NCBI GenBank assembly: GCA_030601745.1
Contig: JAUWBI010000029.1
Coordinates: 1 to 38,639 of the forward strand
Source: Phycisphaerae bacterium
Lineage (GTDB): Bacteria > Planctomycetota > Phycisphaerae > Sedimentisphaerales > Anaerobacaceae
Direction of reading: 5' to 3'
Length of the DNA stretch: 38,639 bases
The position numbers and the translations under genes are program-made. Of this stretch, positions 7,591-16,100 are shown piece after piece (position 1 is the first letter of the stretch; every line of letters starts with the position of its first letter). The notes below the pieces were generated by a model. The model was not told the origin of the DNA. It ran no database searches and saw nothing but the letters and a program-made list of their open reading frames with translations.

Positions 7591-8550
7591 TTGGATCAAC
7601 TTTCTAAGTCACTCTTGGTAGAAATATTAAAATTAAGTATGGCTCATTCGAAAGGGCTGAATGCAACGCGGTTTCGTGCTGAGCGGCATGAACATTTAAA
7701 TTTATTAGACGCCTTAGAATTGGATGGATATATTGAAAGGCGGGACGATAATTACTACCCAAAATTGCTGGCAATATTAGAGTTATTGGATAGCACTACT
7801 GAAGCAGAGAGTCTGTTTTACAAGTGTGAACATATATTTCATGTTCTTCGTCAATTTTATATAGAGCACCCTGGAGAGAGCATTGATCTAAATAAACTCT
7901 CGGAAATATCAGACATGCCAAGGAAAGATATCAATATTGGTCTTGCCTATATGATTGAGGCCCCAATATTTGGCGGATGGGCGACAAAATTCTATGCAGA
8001 AGACGCAACTGTTACACCTGGGGAGCGGATTTTAAGATATAAAATTTTTCGAGATGTGGTTGAAGAAATGCACTCATGGCGTTCTGGGAACTCATCTGGA
8101 ATTACAGTACACGAGGCCAGCATTGATCAAGCGGTGGACCACATAGAAGATTTCCAGTTTTTGCTCCATCCAGAAGTAGCAAGACATGCCCTACAGCAAT
8201 ACAATAATGGGCATCTCAGGGATGCAGTCCTAAATTCAATCATAGCTGTTTTTGATTTAATTAGAGAGAAAACAGGCCTAAAGGATGATGGAGATAGGCT
8301 TATTGGAAAGGCGTTTTCCTTAGAAGATCCCTACCTAATTCTAAGTGAAATTGATACTGAATCCGGACAGAACGACCAAAAAGGTTTTATGCAGATATAT
8401 AAGGGATCGTTTCAGGGTATACGCAATCCCAAAGCCCATAGTCTTGCTCATGACCTAACTACACTAAAAGCTGCGCAGTATTTGGTGTTCGCAAGTTTGT
8501 TGGCAAGGCGAATAGATGAAGCAACTGTAACTAAGAGAGAACAGACCTAA
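7591..8550 (+). CDS. Ymh/TIGR02391 family protein with N-terminal winged helix
   Basis: A 319-residue protein, TTG start preceded by AAGGAAG. Residues about 1-60 look like a winged helix (LLDALELDGYIERRDDNYYP). A second small helical segment follows at 80-150. The C-terminal ~120 residues, from FLLHPEVARHALQQYNNGHL through GFMQIYKGSFQGIRNPKAH, are the Hypoth_Ymh/TIGR02391 domain. Its RNPKAH (R278-X4-H283) fits the R-X4-6-H signature of HEPN ribonucleases, often found in antiphage and abortive-infection loci. RNase activity and a defence role are inferences. The stop codon overlaps the core of the following attC site, as expected for an integron cassette. Confidence 0.75.
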   Translation: MDQLSKSLLVEILKLSMAHSKGLNATRFRAERHEHLNLLDALELDGYIERRDDNYYPKLLAILELLDSTTEAESLFYKCEHIFHVLRQFYIEHPGESIDLNKLSEISDMPRKDINIGLAYMIEAPIFGGWATKFYAEDATVTPGERILRYKIFRDVVEEMHSWRSGNSSGITVHEASIDQAVDHIEDFQFLLHPEVARHALQQYNNGHLRDAVLNSIIAVFDLIREKTGLKDDGDRLIGKAFSLEDPYLILSEIDTESGQNDQKGFMQIYKGSFQGIRNPKAHSLAHDLTTLKAAQYLVFASLLARRIDEATVTKREQT

Positions 8551-8602
8551 CAAGTGCTTGCAGCCGACGCGGTGCCCGTGCGGCTGACGCGTAGCGTTAG
8601 GG
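8545..8602 (+). other. attC: Integron attC site (59-base element), well formed
   Basis: The 58-bp site starts with ACCTAAC (8545-8551, fits RYYYAAC) and ends with GTTAGGG (8596-8602, complement of the left core). Between them CAGCCG (8561-8566) pairs with CGGCTG (8581-8586), with further pairing around a short central loop and unpaired bases typical of the folded bottom strand. The upstream gene's TAA lies inside the left core. Size, symmetry and position match established attC sites. The last core base is G rather than Y. Confidence 0.85.
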
Positions 8603-8752
8603 AAGAAATGAAACTATCTTACCACTATCTCATTGTGGGGAAAATGGGGTGATTGCCGCGTCGGCCGCTTTGCGGCCTCCTCGCAATGATGGAGAGGAGA
8701 TAACGTTTCACTATCTCACGGGGCAGGCATTATCTCACGAGGCAGGGGGCGG
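8603..8752. other. Short intergenic stretch after the cassette array
   Basis: No convincing gene. A 14-codon frame (8608-8652, MKLSYHYLIVGKMG) starts six bases after the attC core but is too short to call. Fragments such as GATTGCCGCG...CTCGCAATGATG and two partial copies of TATCTCACG resemble the degraded GTCATTGCGAG-type repeat seen whole at 33884-33965. Confidence 0.4.
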
Positions 8753-8780
8753 AAAATAAAACCCCCTACAGTGCAGGGGG
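8753..8780 (-). terminator. Rho-independent terminator of the PEP-CTERM gene
   Basis: On the minus strand a 6-bp G/C-rich stem (CCCCCT, 8780-8775, with AGGGGG, 8767-8762) and a 7-base loop are followed by TTTTATTTT. It lies about 30 bases past the stop codon at 8809. Confidence 0.9.
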
Positions 8781-8808
8781 CTAAGCAGATCGCAATGGCA
8801 AACGAAGA

Positions 8809-9447
8809 CTACGTTCGGCGGGGGTTGAGTAGGGTTATCAGGCCTATGCCGAGGAGCAAGAGGATGGCTGTGGCGGGTTCGGGAACTGTAATTATAAGCT
8901 CGAAGCTGTCCAAATTGCCGGTGTCGGCGTGCCACCAATCCTCAATCCGTAGTCGCCAGGTGCCACAAGCATCCTCATTGTCAAATAAGGATAAGTTCCA
9001 AACCGGCCTAAATGCACCGACAAAAGGCTCTGTTGCCTCCTCTATCAATACCTCAGCCTCATCGTCAAAAAACCAGTCTACTGAACCACCGTAGGCGGTA
9101 AGCCCGCCATCTTCTCCTCTTACTATAAACGCCAAATTGCCCGCCGGGTTTAAAAGAACATTTGTTCCTGCCGGGCTTTGAAGTAGGATTTGTAAATCAA
9201 ATAAAGCTTCGTGCGTCAAACTGATTCGAACATCAAGATCGTGGATAGTAAAGGAAACGGGCACTTCTATGAGAGCATCATCCATCCAGCCTTGGCCGTA
9301 TTCACTCTTTGGGTCATCCGGCGCGGGAATTGGCAGGTCGAACTGGCCGCTGTAAGTATAAACCGGGCCGGCAAAAACAGGGAAAGATAGCCCCCCCACA
9401 ATTAGAACAATTGCGACAATCCGTTGTACGGCGTTGGGAGCATCCAT
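8809..9447 (-). CDS. PEP-CTERM surface protein with proprotein-convertase P-like domain
   Basis: A 212-residue exported protein. Residues 1-26 are a signal peptide (IVAIVLIVGGLSFPVFA). The middle (VPVSFTIHDLDVRISLTHEA, LQILLQSPAGTNVLL, CGTWRLRIEDWWHADTGNLDSFELII) has the jelly-roll pattern of the P/proprotein-convertase domain, usually a structural or protease-associated module. The C-terminus VPEPATAILLLLGIGLITLL-NPRR is a PEP-CTERM signal: the VPEP motif, a hydrophobic helix and basic tail, which an exosortase would process. ATG 9447 is preferred over an upstream TTG at 9477. It stands alone and ends in a clear terminator. Function is likely extracellular or cell-surface; no exosortase gene is in view. 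Confidence 0.85.
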   Translation of the reverse strand: MDAPNAVQRIVAIVLIVGGLSFPVFAGPVYTYSGQFDLPIPAPDDPKSEYGQGWMDDALIEVPVSFTIHDLDVRISLTHEALFDLQILLQSPAGTNVLLNPAGNLAFIVRGEDGGLTAYGGSVDWFFDDEAEVLIEEATEPFVGAFRPVWNLSLFDNEDACGTWRLRIEDWWHADTGNLDSFELIITVPEPATAILLLLGIGLITLLNPRRT

Positions 9448-9633
9448 TCTCAACCAACCGACAAATTTTATACACAACCAGTTACTATCCGGCGAATCCC
9501 GCTTGTGCAGGGGAAATTATAACCTTATCGGACATTGTCGGCAAATAAAAAATAAAAAAATTAATCGCAAAAAATGCAGGAGCGGAGCCATCCCCAAGCT
9601 GCGCTTGAGGCCGCCACCCTATTGCAGGAATGA

Positions 9634-9700
9634 CCCCGCACTAATTTACCCCCGCCAGAGAAATGCGGGGGCAGGCGGCAGATGCCTAATAAGTGCGGGG
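9634..9700. repeat. Nested palindromic element downstream of the ParA-like gene
   Basis: Outer arms CCCCGCACT (9634-9642) and AGTGCGGGG (9692-9700), inner arms CCCCCGC (9649-9655) and GCGGGGG (9665-9671). It starts 24 bases past the stop at 9724 on the minus strand, so it may shape that transcript's 3' end, but no T-run follows. The TTTACCCC(C/T)GC motif of the inner part is also seen inside gyrB at 22175-22196. Confidence 0.65.
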
Positions 9701-9723
9701 CAGGCCCGGCAATAACATAAGTG

Positions 9724-11022
9724 TTAGTGTACTTCAAGGACCGAGTTAAATCCGCCGAACGGATTCAATTCCGTCAGCTCATTGTAAGGGTCCTGCTGCC
9801 ACTGGCCGTCCACGACCAGCCGGTAACGATATTTGCCTTCGGGCAATTTTATCTTCGTCTGCCAGACGCCACTGTCGCCTACTTTTTGCATAGGTGTCTT
9901 TCCCGGCTGCCAATTATTAAAGTCACCCGCAACCTGGACACCATCGGCACGCGGATAGAGCGTTACAAATATGACAGCATCGTTTATCTGCGTAACACCA
10001 TAATAGTCGGAAAGCCGGGCGTCAATACCAGCCAGCTTTGATTTTTCAGGGGACTTCGCTTTGCGTTCCTCTGCAAAACGGGGTTCCTCAGTCTTTGTGG
10101 CCTGCACAATTTCTATGGCGGGCTTTACCGGCTGGGTTTCCATTTCGCGGTCTTTTTGCAAAATGGGCTCGGCCTGCAGCAGCTCATCAGCGGTGGCACT
10201 AATCGATTCGAGCTGTCCAGCCAGTGAGTTGACCATCTCCCGGCGCTGCTGCCTGGCCTCAGAGTCAATAACTTCTTCTGCCAATGAGCGAAAATCCCTC
10301 TGGCCCTTGCTGGCAGAATCGTATTCACCGATGGGCTGACCAAAACTGGATGCTTCCTTAATCTTAGTATTGAAATTAACGACTGTTCTGAACATCTTGT
10401 CGGCGAAGTGGGCGCGCAATTCCGCCAAAATCTCTCTGGCCATCTTCGTTCTTATATCATACATACTGGCCAGAACCCTCACTTCTACCTGCTGGTTGCA
10501 TCGTTTGCAGAGTATATTGAGGGTCTCAAGCTGCTTGCTGAGCCCGTGGAGGGAAAAGTAACCCGTCTCGACAGGGACAATAACATCTGTGGCCGCCCTG
10601 AGGGCATTGAAGGTCAATAGGCCCACGGCCGGCGGACAATCGATTATTACGTAGTCATATTCACCCTTGACTTCGCTGAGGGCACTTTTCAAGCAGCAGT
10701 CACGCTCGGCGATACCGGCCATCTGCTGCTCGAACGCAGACAGGTCTATACTGGCTGGCGCCAGCTCCAACCTATCGCTAATCTGCCAGAGTATTTCTGT
10801 CAGCTTTATCGGTTCGTTCCGGCTTTTGCTTATCAGCACATCGTAGATGCTCTGCTCAATCTGCTCCTCGGGCACGGCAAGTCCCACCGCACAATGCGAC
10901 TGTGGGTCGATATCGACCAGCAGTGTCCGCTGGCCCACTCCAGCGAACGCACTTGCGAGATTTATCGATACCGTTGTCTTGCCGCAGCCTCCTTTTTGAT
11001 TAACAACCGCTATAGTTCTCAT
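9724..11022 (-). CDS. ParA/Soj-like ATPase fused to a glycogen-binding CBM48/AMPK-type domain
   Basis: A 432-residue protein. Residues 1-~260 are a ParA/MinD-family ATPase: deviant Walker A KGGCGKTT (residues 10-17, signature Lys10 and catalytic Lys15), TLLVDIDPQSH, and Walker B YDYVIIDCPP. A charged, low-complexity linker (~270-345, EERKAKSPEKSK) leads to residues ~348-432. This segment matches AMPK-beta/CBM48 glycogen-binding domains: GVQVAGDFNNWQPGKTPM, then GVWQTKIKLPEGKYRYRLVV-DGQWQQDP and NSVLEV. The ATPase family positions DNA or other cargo on the nucleoid; a fused carbohydrate domain suggests positioning of glycogen or another polysaccharide, which is inference. GAGAGGA precedes ATG 11022; a start at 11064 is less likely. 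No parB is adjacent, so it is an orphan ParA. Confidence 0.9.
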   Translation of the reverse strand: MRTIAVVNQKGGCGKTTVSINLASAFAGVGQRTLLVDIDPQSHCAVGLAVPEEQIEQSIYDVLISKSRNEPIKLTEILWQISDRLELAPASIDLSAFEQQMAGIAERDCCLKSALSEVKGEYDYVIIDCPPAVGLLTFNALRAATDVIVPVETGYFSLHGLSKQLETLNILCKRCNQQVEVRVLASMYDIRTKMAREILAELRAHFADKMFRTVVNFNTKIKEASSFGQPIGEYDSASKGQRDFRSLAEEVIDSEARQQRREMVNSLAGQLESISATADELLQAEPILQKDREMETQPVKPAIEIVQATKTEEPRFAEERKAKSPEKSKLAGIDARLSDYYGVTQINDAVIFVTLYPRADGVQVAGDFNNWQPGKTPMQKVGDSGVWQTKIKLPEGKYRYRLVVDGQWQQDPYNELTELNPFGGFNSVLEVH

Positions 11023-11375
11023 AAATCCTCTCCAGTCCCGCCCTGAAAACCCCCATTTTGCCACAAAAAATGGCTTTTCAATACTAACAAGCGACTAAAT
11101 ACTTATTAGTACTATTCGGCAAAGAAACGTGAAAAACTTTATCTTTTTATAGGACCAACCGATAAAAAACGCAAATAACAGTATGAATAAAGGGTATTTC
11201 GCTCTGTGCTGAGGTCCAAAAGGCATAAAAAAAGCAGTGCCGAATGTGCATTTTCAGCATTGCTGACCAGCGTAAAGTTGCGCAAAATCGGCGAATAATC
11301 GCCTTTTCGGCCTTACCATTCGGCATTCCCAGACGCAATACAGGGCGTTTGGGGGCGCCCCTAACTTGGCCGGGC

Positions 11376-11409
11376 TGTCAATTTGACACTTTTTCTGTCA
11401 AAATTGTGC
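11376..11409. promoter_or_regulatory. Operator-like repeats TGTCAA-T-TTGACA and TGTCAAAATTGTG
   Basis: TGTCAATTTGACA (11376-11388) is a perfect 13-base palindrome. A second half-site-like TGTCAAAATTGTG begins at 11397. The half-site is the same as at 543-563 in front of the WYL regulator. Regulatory role inferred. Confidence 0.35.
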
Positions 11410-11487
11410 CCCGCTTGTAGTCGCCGGCCAAATGTTATAAACTAATCACAATTTTCGATTCGAACCTAAAGGCAAAGGAGTAAAAAC

Positions 11488-11592
11488 AAGAAGGCTGAAA
11501 ACAAAAACAACCTGAAATCGGATGCCCTGTGTGATGAAATTCACGATTCCGTAGAGGCCCCTGCCGACAAACCCATAGCAGAACGGAAATAG
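11488..11592 (+). pseudogene. Small reading frame with lost start codon; repeat copy 1
   Basis: AAAGGAG at 11475-11481 is followed by a frame with AAG (11488-11490) where a start codon would be expected. It translates as KKAENKNNLKSDALCDEIHD, then SVEAPADKPIAERK and a stop. The central part (11514-11570) is nearly the same as 12871-12927, downstream of the next gene. I do not recognise the peptide; a decayed small gene or a dispersed repeat are both possible. Confidence 0.35.
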
Positions 11593-11618
11593 AACCTGAT
11601 TTAGAGAAGGAAGAAAAA

Positions 11619-12857
11619 ATGTTAAAGAGAATTATTCTTGGTATTACAACAGCAACCCTTCTGATGGGAACACAATACTTAACCGCTAAGGAAAAGAAAC
11701 AGATACCAGAGGCAAAAGTCAAGGTATACTTGCGTCGGATTACGCCAAGCCGTAACCAGGCTGAGAATTTTATTCGCGGCAAACAGGGCAAGGAGAAACT
11801 CAGCCGTAATGAAGGCTGGACATTCGAACCCGACTTAGGGTGGGTCCTTTGCGACTCCGTCCGTCGCCGCAGCGTAGATGGCTCCAAAGGATTCTACCAC
11901 TACGAGTCAGATGGAGCCCGTAAAGTCTCAAACTTCCCCGATAAACGCTGTCGAATCCACACCTACGGCAACAGCTTCACACACTGCGACCAGGTCAGTG
12001 ACGGCGAAACCTGGCAGGAATACCTGGCCGCTCATTTACAAGAGCCGATCCGCAACTACGGCGTCGGTGGATACAGTGTTTACCAGGCATATCTCCGCAT
12101 GCTCAAGGTCGAAAAGGAAAATCCGGCTGAATACATTATTCTCAACATCTGGGACGACGACCACTTTCGTAACCTGGATTCGTGGCGGAGCATTCGCTTT
12201 GGCGTCCGTACTCCGTGCGGCTGGCCTCTGCCATATCTAAAAGTCAATCTCCAGAAGGACCAGTGTCAGCAAGTCGAAAACATCTTCGATAAGCCCGAAG
12301 AGGTATATCAGATGTGCGATGAGGACTTCATATGGCGAACATTCAAAGATGACCCGGTGCTGCAGGTAGTCTCAGTCCAACGCACCAAGCGAGTGAACTC
12401 ATCGAAGCTCGCCAAGTACGTCGCCGACAGCCTCGGCATCCCCAGCGGAACTGTCTCCGACGCCGAAGCGGCGCGGCAAATCCGAAAACTGCATACCGAA
12501 GCCGCCCTGTATTCAACCCGCAACATCGTAACCTGGACCGAACAGTTCGTTAAAAAAACCGGCAAGAAACTAATGATAATTCTCTCGTTCCGCCAAGGCA
12601 ATATCGCTGCAGAGCTGCGCGGCGAGCCACGATTCGACCAGAGCTTTGTTGATTGGCTCAAGGATAAGCCCTACCCCGTCATCGACATGCGCGACGTCTT
12701 CGGCGCCGACTATCAGCACTTCAAGATGGATATCAACGCATACCTCAAGCGATACTACATCGGCCACCACAACCCAGCAGGCAACTTCTTCACCGCCTGG
12801 GCGATTAAGGACAAGATTGTTAAATGGCTCGACCCCAAACCTCTGCCATATCAATAA
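11619..12857 (+). CDS. Secreted SGNH/GDSL-type hydrolase
   Basis: A 412-residue protein with an N-terminal signal sequence (residues 1-~23, ILGITTATLLMGTQYLTA). The SGNH pattern is visible: THTYGNSF-like block (IHTYGNSFTHCDQ, nucleophile Ser119), NYGVGGYSVYQAYLR (oxyanion Gly block), IILNIWDDDH, and a C-terminal GHHNPAGN (His383/384) as the likely catalytic-His block. Members are esterases or acyl-modifying enzymes; the substrate cannot be read, but export and the planctomycete setting suggest polysaccharide ester removal. AAGGAAG precedes ATG. The gene is flanked on both sides by ~60-bp repeat copies (11514-11570 and 12871-12927). Confidence 0.7.
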   Translation: MLKRIILGITTATLLMGTQYLTAKEKKQIPEAKVKVYLRRITPSRNQAENFIRGKQGKEKLSRNEGWTFEPDLGWVLCDSVRRRSVDGSKGFYHYESDGARKVSNFPDKRCRIHTYGNSFTHCDQVSDGETWQEYLAAHLQEPIRNYGVGGYSVYQAYLRMLKVEKENPAEYIILNIWDDDHFRNLDSWRSIRFGVRTPCGWPLPYLKVNLQKDQCQQVENIFDKPEEVYQMCDEDFIWRTFKDDPVLQVVSVQRTKRVNSSKLAKYVADSLGIPSGTVSDAEAARQIRKLHTEAALYSTRNIVTWTEQFVKKTGKKLMIILSFRQGNIAAELRGEPRFDQSFVDWLKDKPYPVIDMRDVFGADYQHFKMDINAYLKRYYIGHHNPAGNFFTAWAIKDKIVKWLDPKPLPYQ

Positions 12858-12870
12858 GCGCCCCTCACTA

Positions 12871-12938
12871 AAATCAGATGCCCTGCGTGATGAAATTCAT
12901 GATTTCGTAAAGGCCTTTGCCGAGCAAACTCGCTGATA
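12871..12938 (+). repeat. Downstream copy 2 of the ~57-bp repeat flanking the SGNH gene
   Basis: It translates as LKSDALRDEIHDFVKAFAEQ-TR then TGA at its end, against LKSDALCDEIHDSVEAPADK in copy 1. There is no start codon in frame nearby. Similarity is at both DNA and peptide level, in the same orientation. Confidence 0.5.
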
Positions 12939-13067
12939 ATTTAACAACTTATCCACAAGGAAATGTGGGGGCTCCGGGCCGCTAACTGCTTTCTACAAAA
13001 GGCCTTAGCAATCCGCCTTGTTTAACCTATAACAATTTCACAGGCCCAAGAAAAGAAGCAGGAGACA

Positions 13068-13089
13068 GGGCAGGCACATAGACCTGCCC
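13068..13089. terminator. Hairpin GGGCAGG/CCTGCCC downstream of the activase gene
   Basis: Seven-base perfect stem (13068-13074 with 13083-13089) and an 8-base loop, about 30 bases past the minus-strand stop at 13121. A T-rich but interrupted tail follows on that strand, so this is a possible weak terminator or a dispersed hairpin. Confidence 0.35.
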
Positions 13090-13120
13090 CTACTACTCGA
13101 CATCCACTCCTCTGCTGTTT

Positions 13121-16100
13121 TCATCCATGTTTTTCTTTCAGCATTTCCTTCTTTTGATAGCACTGCTCCTTGAAGACTGCGATTTCAGCATCTAAATTCG
13201 GATTTGGAGAATCACCAAAGAAAGCGTGAATAATTGGAAAAACTAAATCCAGCTTTGTTTTTCTTAATTCTTTCGCCATTGCTTCTATTTTAGCCGTTGC
13301 AACTCCTTCCTGCATACAGGTAAAAGGCCCGACATGAAAAATCCCCGAGATGAAAGCACTGTTTTTCGGCTCAATTAAATCCTTCATAAAATAATAAGCA
13401 AGTCCTGTGCTTAGCGGAGATTCTCCTTCAATATCTCCATGAAACTCATGCTGCTTTTCCAAAGTTTCGATTATTTCTATCGGCTTTGGAAGAGAATGCC
13501 TTCCATAAAGAACTTCGTGGAACGGCTCAGCTATTTTCTCTTCAATATAAGACATGTACCGTCCTTTAATAAAAGACTTGCTGAATTTCCTTACTGCCTT
13601 TAACGTTCTAACTAAATTTAAGGCTTTAATCCCTAATCCTATATCCCTTTTTGAATTTCTCTGATTCATCTGATTTACGTAGTCCAACCAATCCGTTATA
13701 GGGTCTCTTATGATTTCCAGATTTTTTTCTTCTAATTTTTCAATTACATAATCAGTGTAGGGGTCATGATGCCTCATATAAATCTCCCCTATATAAAGAA
13801 CGAGGGGGAACCTGTCTTGATTGCGAAGATTGGCCTGGGTAAATCGTGATACAGTCTCTTTTCCCCACTCTATTAGATCAGCGGTTTCGGCGCCGTTTTC
13901 AATAACTTCTCCTAATACGAGGAGTCTTTCTTTTTTCAAGTCAGTAATTTGTTGTTTATCTTCAGCATACGGCCGGAATCTGAGGGTTATGTCTTCCAAC
14001 AGGTCTGAGGCGTTGATTCCCTTGAACAGAACCTGCTGGACCTTGAGTTTGTTCGATGCACCAACCTTTTCCGGTAAGGGTATGTCGAAGTAATCGGTTT
14101 CCGAGGAAGGGCCTGCGATAGGAACCTTCTCTAAACCTTCACGGTCCATAAATTCTCTTAATACTTCCACGTACTTCCCAAATCTGCAAGGGCCGCTCGT
14201 CGTGGGAAGCATAACAAGGTAGTTTTCTTCAACATAATCTTTGCCCTTTTTTTCAATTTCTTCATTTAGAAAACCAAGGGCATCACCTACAACTCCTTTA
14301 AGAGGATGGCAAACTTCCGTATAGATATGCTTCCGTGCTATTTCATAGCCCTTTTCCGTATTGGTGGGCAGTACTCTGCTGTTTATCCCAAAATGCTTTA
14401 GTCCCGCAGCCGCAACAAAACTACTGTCCCCCATATAGGGAATCAACCAGACCCTCCTGTCGTTATTTTCCGTTGAATATTCTCTTAGCCGTATCTTTGC
14501 GAGCTTTAATTTTTTCGGCTTACTTTGATTAACAACCCTCTCATGAGCTTCTGTCCTTGTTACAAAAGGAGCATTGTTGGTTTGAGCATCCGTTAATAAG
14601 ACAAGTGCGGCTTTATCTGCCGCCTGTTGAATTTTTTCTTCCTGGTAAATTTTTAAGCTGTCCGGTCCACAACCAAAATTCATCATTATTATGGCAAATA
14701 AATCAGGATGACCGGCCACAAACAGACTGGCTTTTAATATCTTCACGCTCTGCACCCAAAACTCATTGTTTGCTATACCTTTAATGGGAATATCTCTAAA
14801 TCTATGCTCCAAAAAGATTTGCGGGATATAATACAGTCCTCTAATTTGTGAAAACATAGCCCCTGAGCTTGAGCTTGCCTCCGGGTCAAGCAAGACATAG
14901 TCTCTACCAATGCCAACGTATGCTTTTGCACTGGTTTTTTCGACCGTCTCTAAAAATTTATCTCCTTCCTTATAAAGCTCCTTCTTAAATTCTTCCTCAG
15001 CTTCACTTGCATATTTAATAGCCCCTCTTATCTCTTTATTTGTGAATTTGAATCCCAATCTCTTAAATTCCTGCTTAAACGCCTGAACAACGAGCTCCTC
15101 ATCGCCAAAATGTAAAATGGGATTTATCTGTTTGTTTTTATCGAGAGAAAGAACATCATTTAAGACATAACCCTCTGATTCCGTGTAAATACAGTATTTC
15201 AAATCCGGAGGACTCTCCTTTCTCTCTTCAATAAAACTTGGATTAAATAAGTATTCTATATCCGGGTGATTATTTAACGTTGCTGCATGTCCCGTGGCTA
15301 TTTTTCTCGCTATGCAGAAGTCTGTTCTCGAATTGTCAATTCCTATTTTTGCTATTTCTTTATCGGTCCTCGGCGATACTACAGGATGAAACCCGAGTTT
15401 TTTGAATAAAGCAGCACTCCAAATTCCTTTCTCTCCAAGTGTTGCGGTACTCCTCTTAATCCCTACTGTTTTCATCTTCTCTTTATCTATTTCGGCGGAA
15501 GAGACTCTTTCTAACAGGTCTCCTTGTTTTGTGAAATGCTTCTCATATATCTTATGATACTTTTCCACATAATTTATTTTTGGTTTTGCAACCGCCTCGG
15601 AATTTCCTCTTGGACAGAAGCCCCCTGTAATTATTTTATCGTCTTCAATAGAAAATACTTCGAGCTGACAATCCCTTACGCCGCAGGATTTCTCCATAAA
15701 TAACTCCCTGCAGGAAACTTTTTGTTTTTCAAAAGGCATATCCACCAAATTCCAGCCTCTAAAGGCAGATTCATACCTCCTGTTTTGTTCTTCTAATTGT
15801 TTTATGTTCTCAATGATGTCCAGAGCTTGCCCCCATGCTCCGAACATTTCTCTATGAGGATAGGCCTCTATTTCCTTATCTGTTACTTGCGCAAGAGCAG
15901 CAAGAAAAGCTTTTCCCAAGGGAGGGCCGCCCTGGGCAGAGCATTTTTCTCCAACGTGTTGAGGGCCCCCAACAAATTTATAATAATAACTCGCCGCCGT
16001 TCCCCTTAGTATCGCAGCGGCTATCTCCTCTTTGCTGAAACCCTCCGCTATGAGCCGGTTTTCGTCCATCTCCATAAAAACGCCGCAAGTCGAGTCAATT

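Larger units (their letters stand above)
11023..11618. other. Intergenic region: promoters, operator-like repeats, decayed small gene
   Basis: No intact gene is seen in 11023-11470. The TGTCAA-type palindrome lies at 11376-11388, and a decayed small reading frame follows at 11488-11592, shortly before the SGNH hydrolase gene. Confidence 0.5.

Noticed and set aside
8608-8652. 14-codon frame directly after the attC core
   Set aside because: Too short, and sequence beyond looks like degraded repeat; possibly the end of the array rather than a gene.
12949-12957. Exact DnaA box TTATCCACA
   Set aside because: A single isolated copy in 38.6 kb is near chance expectation, and no cluster surrounds it.
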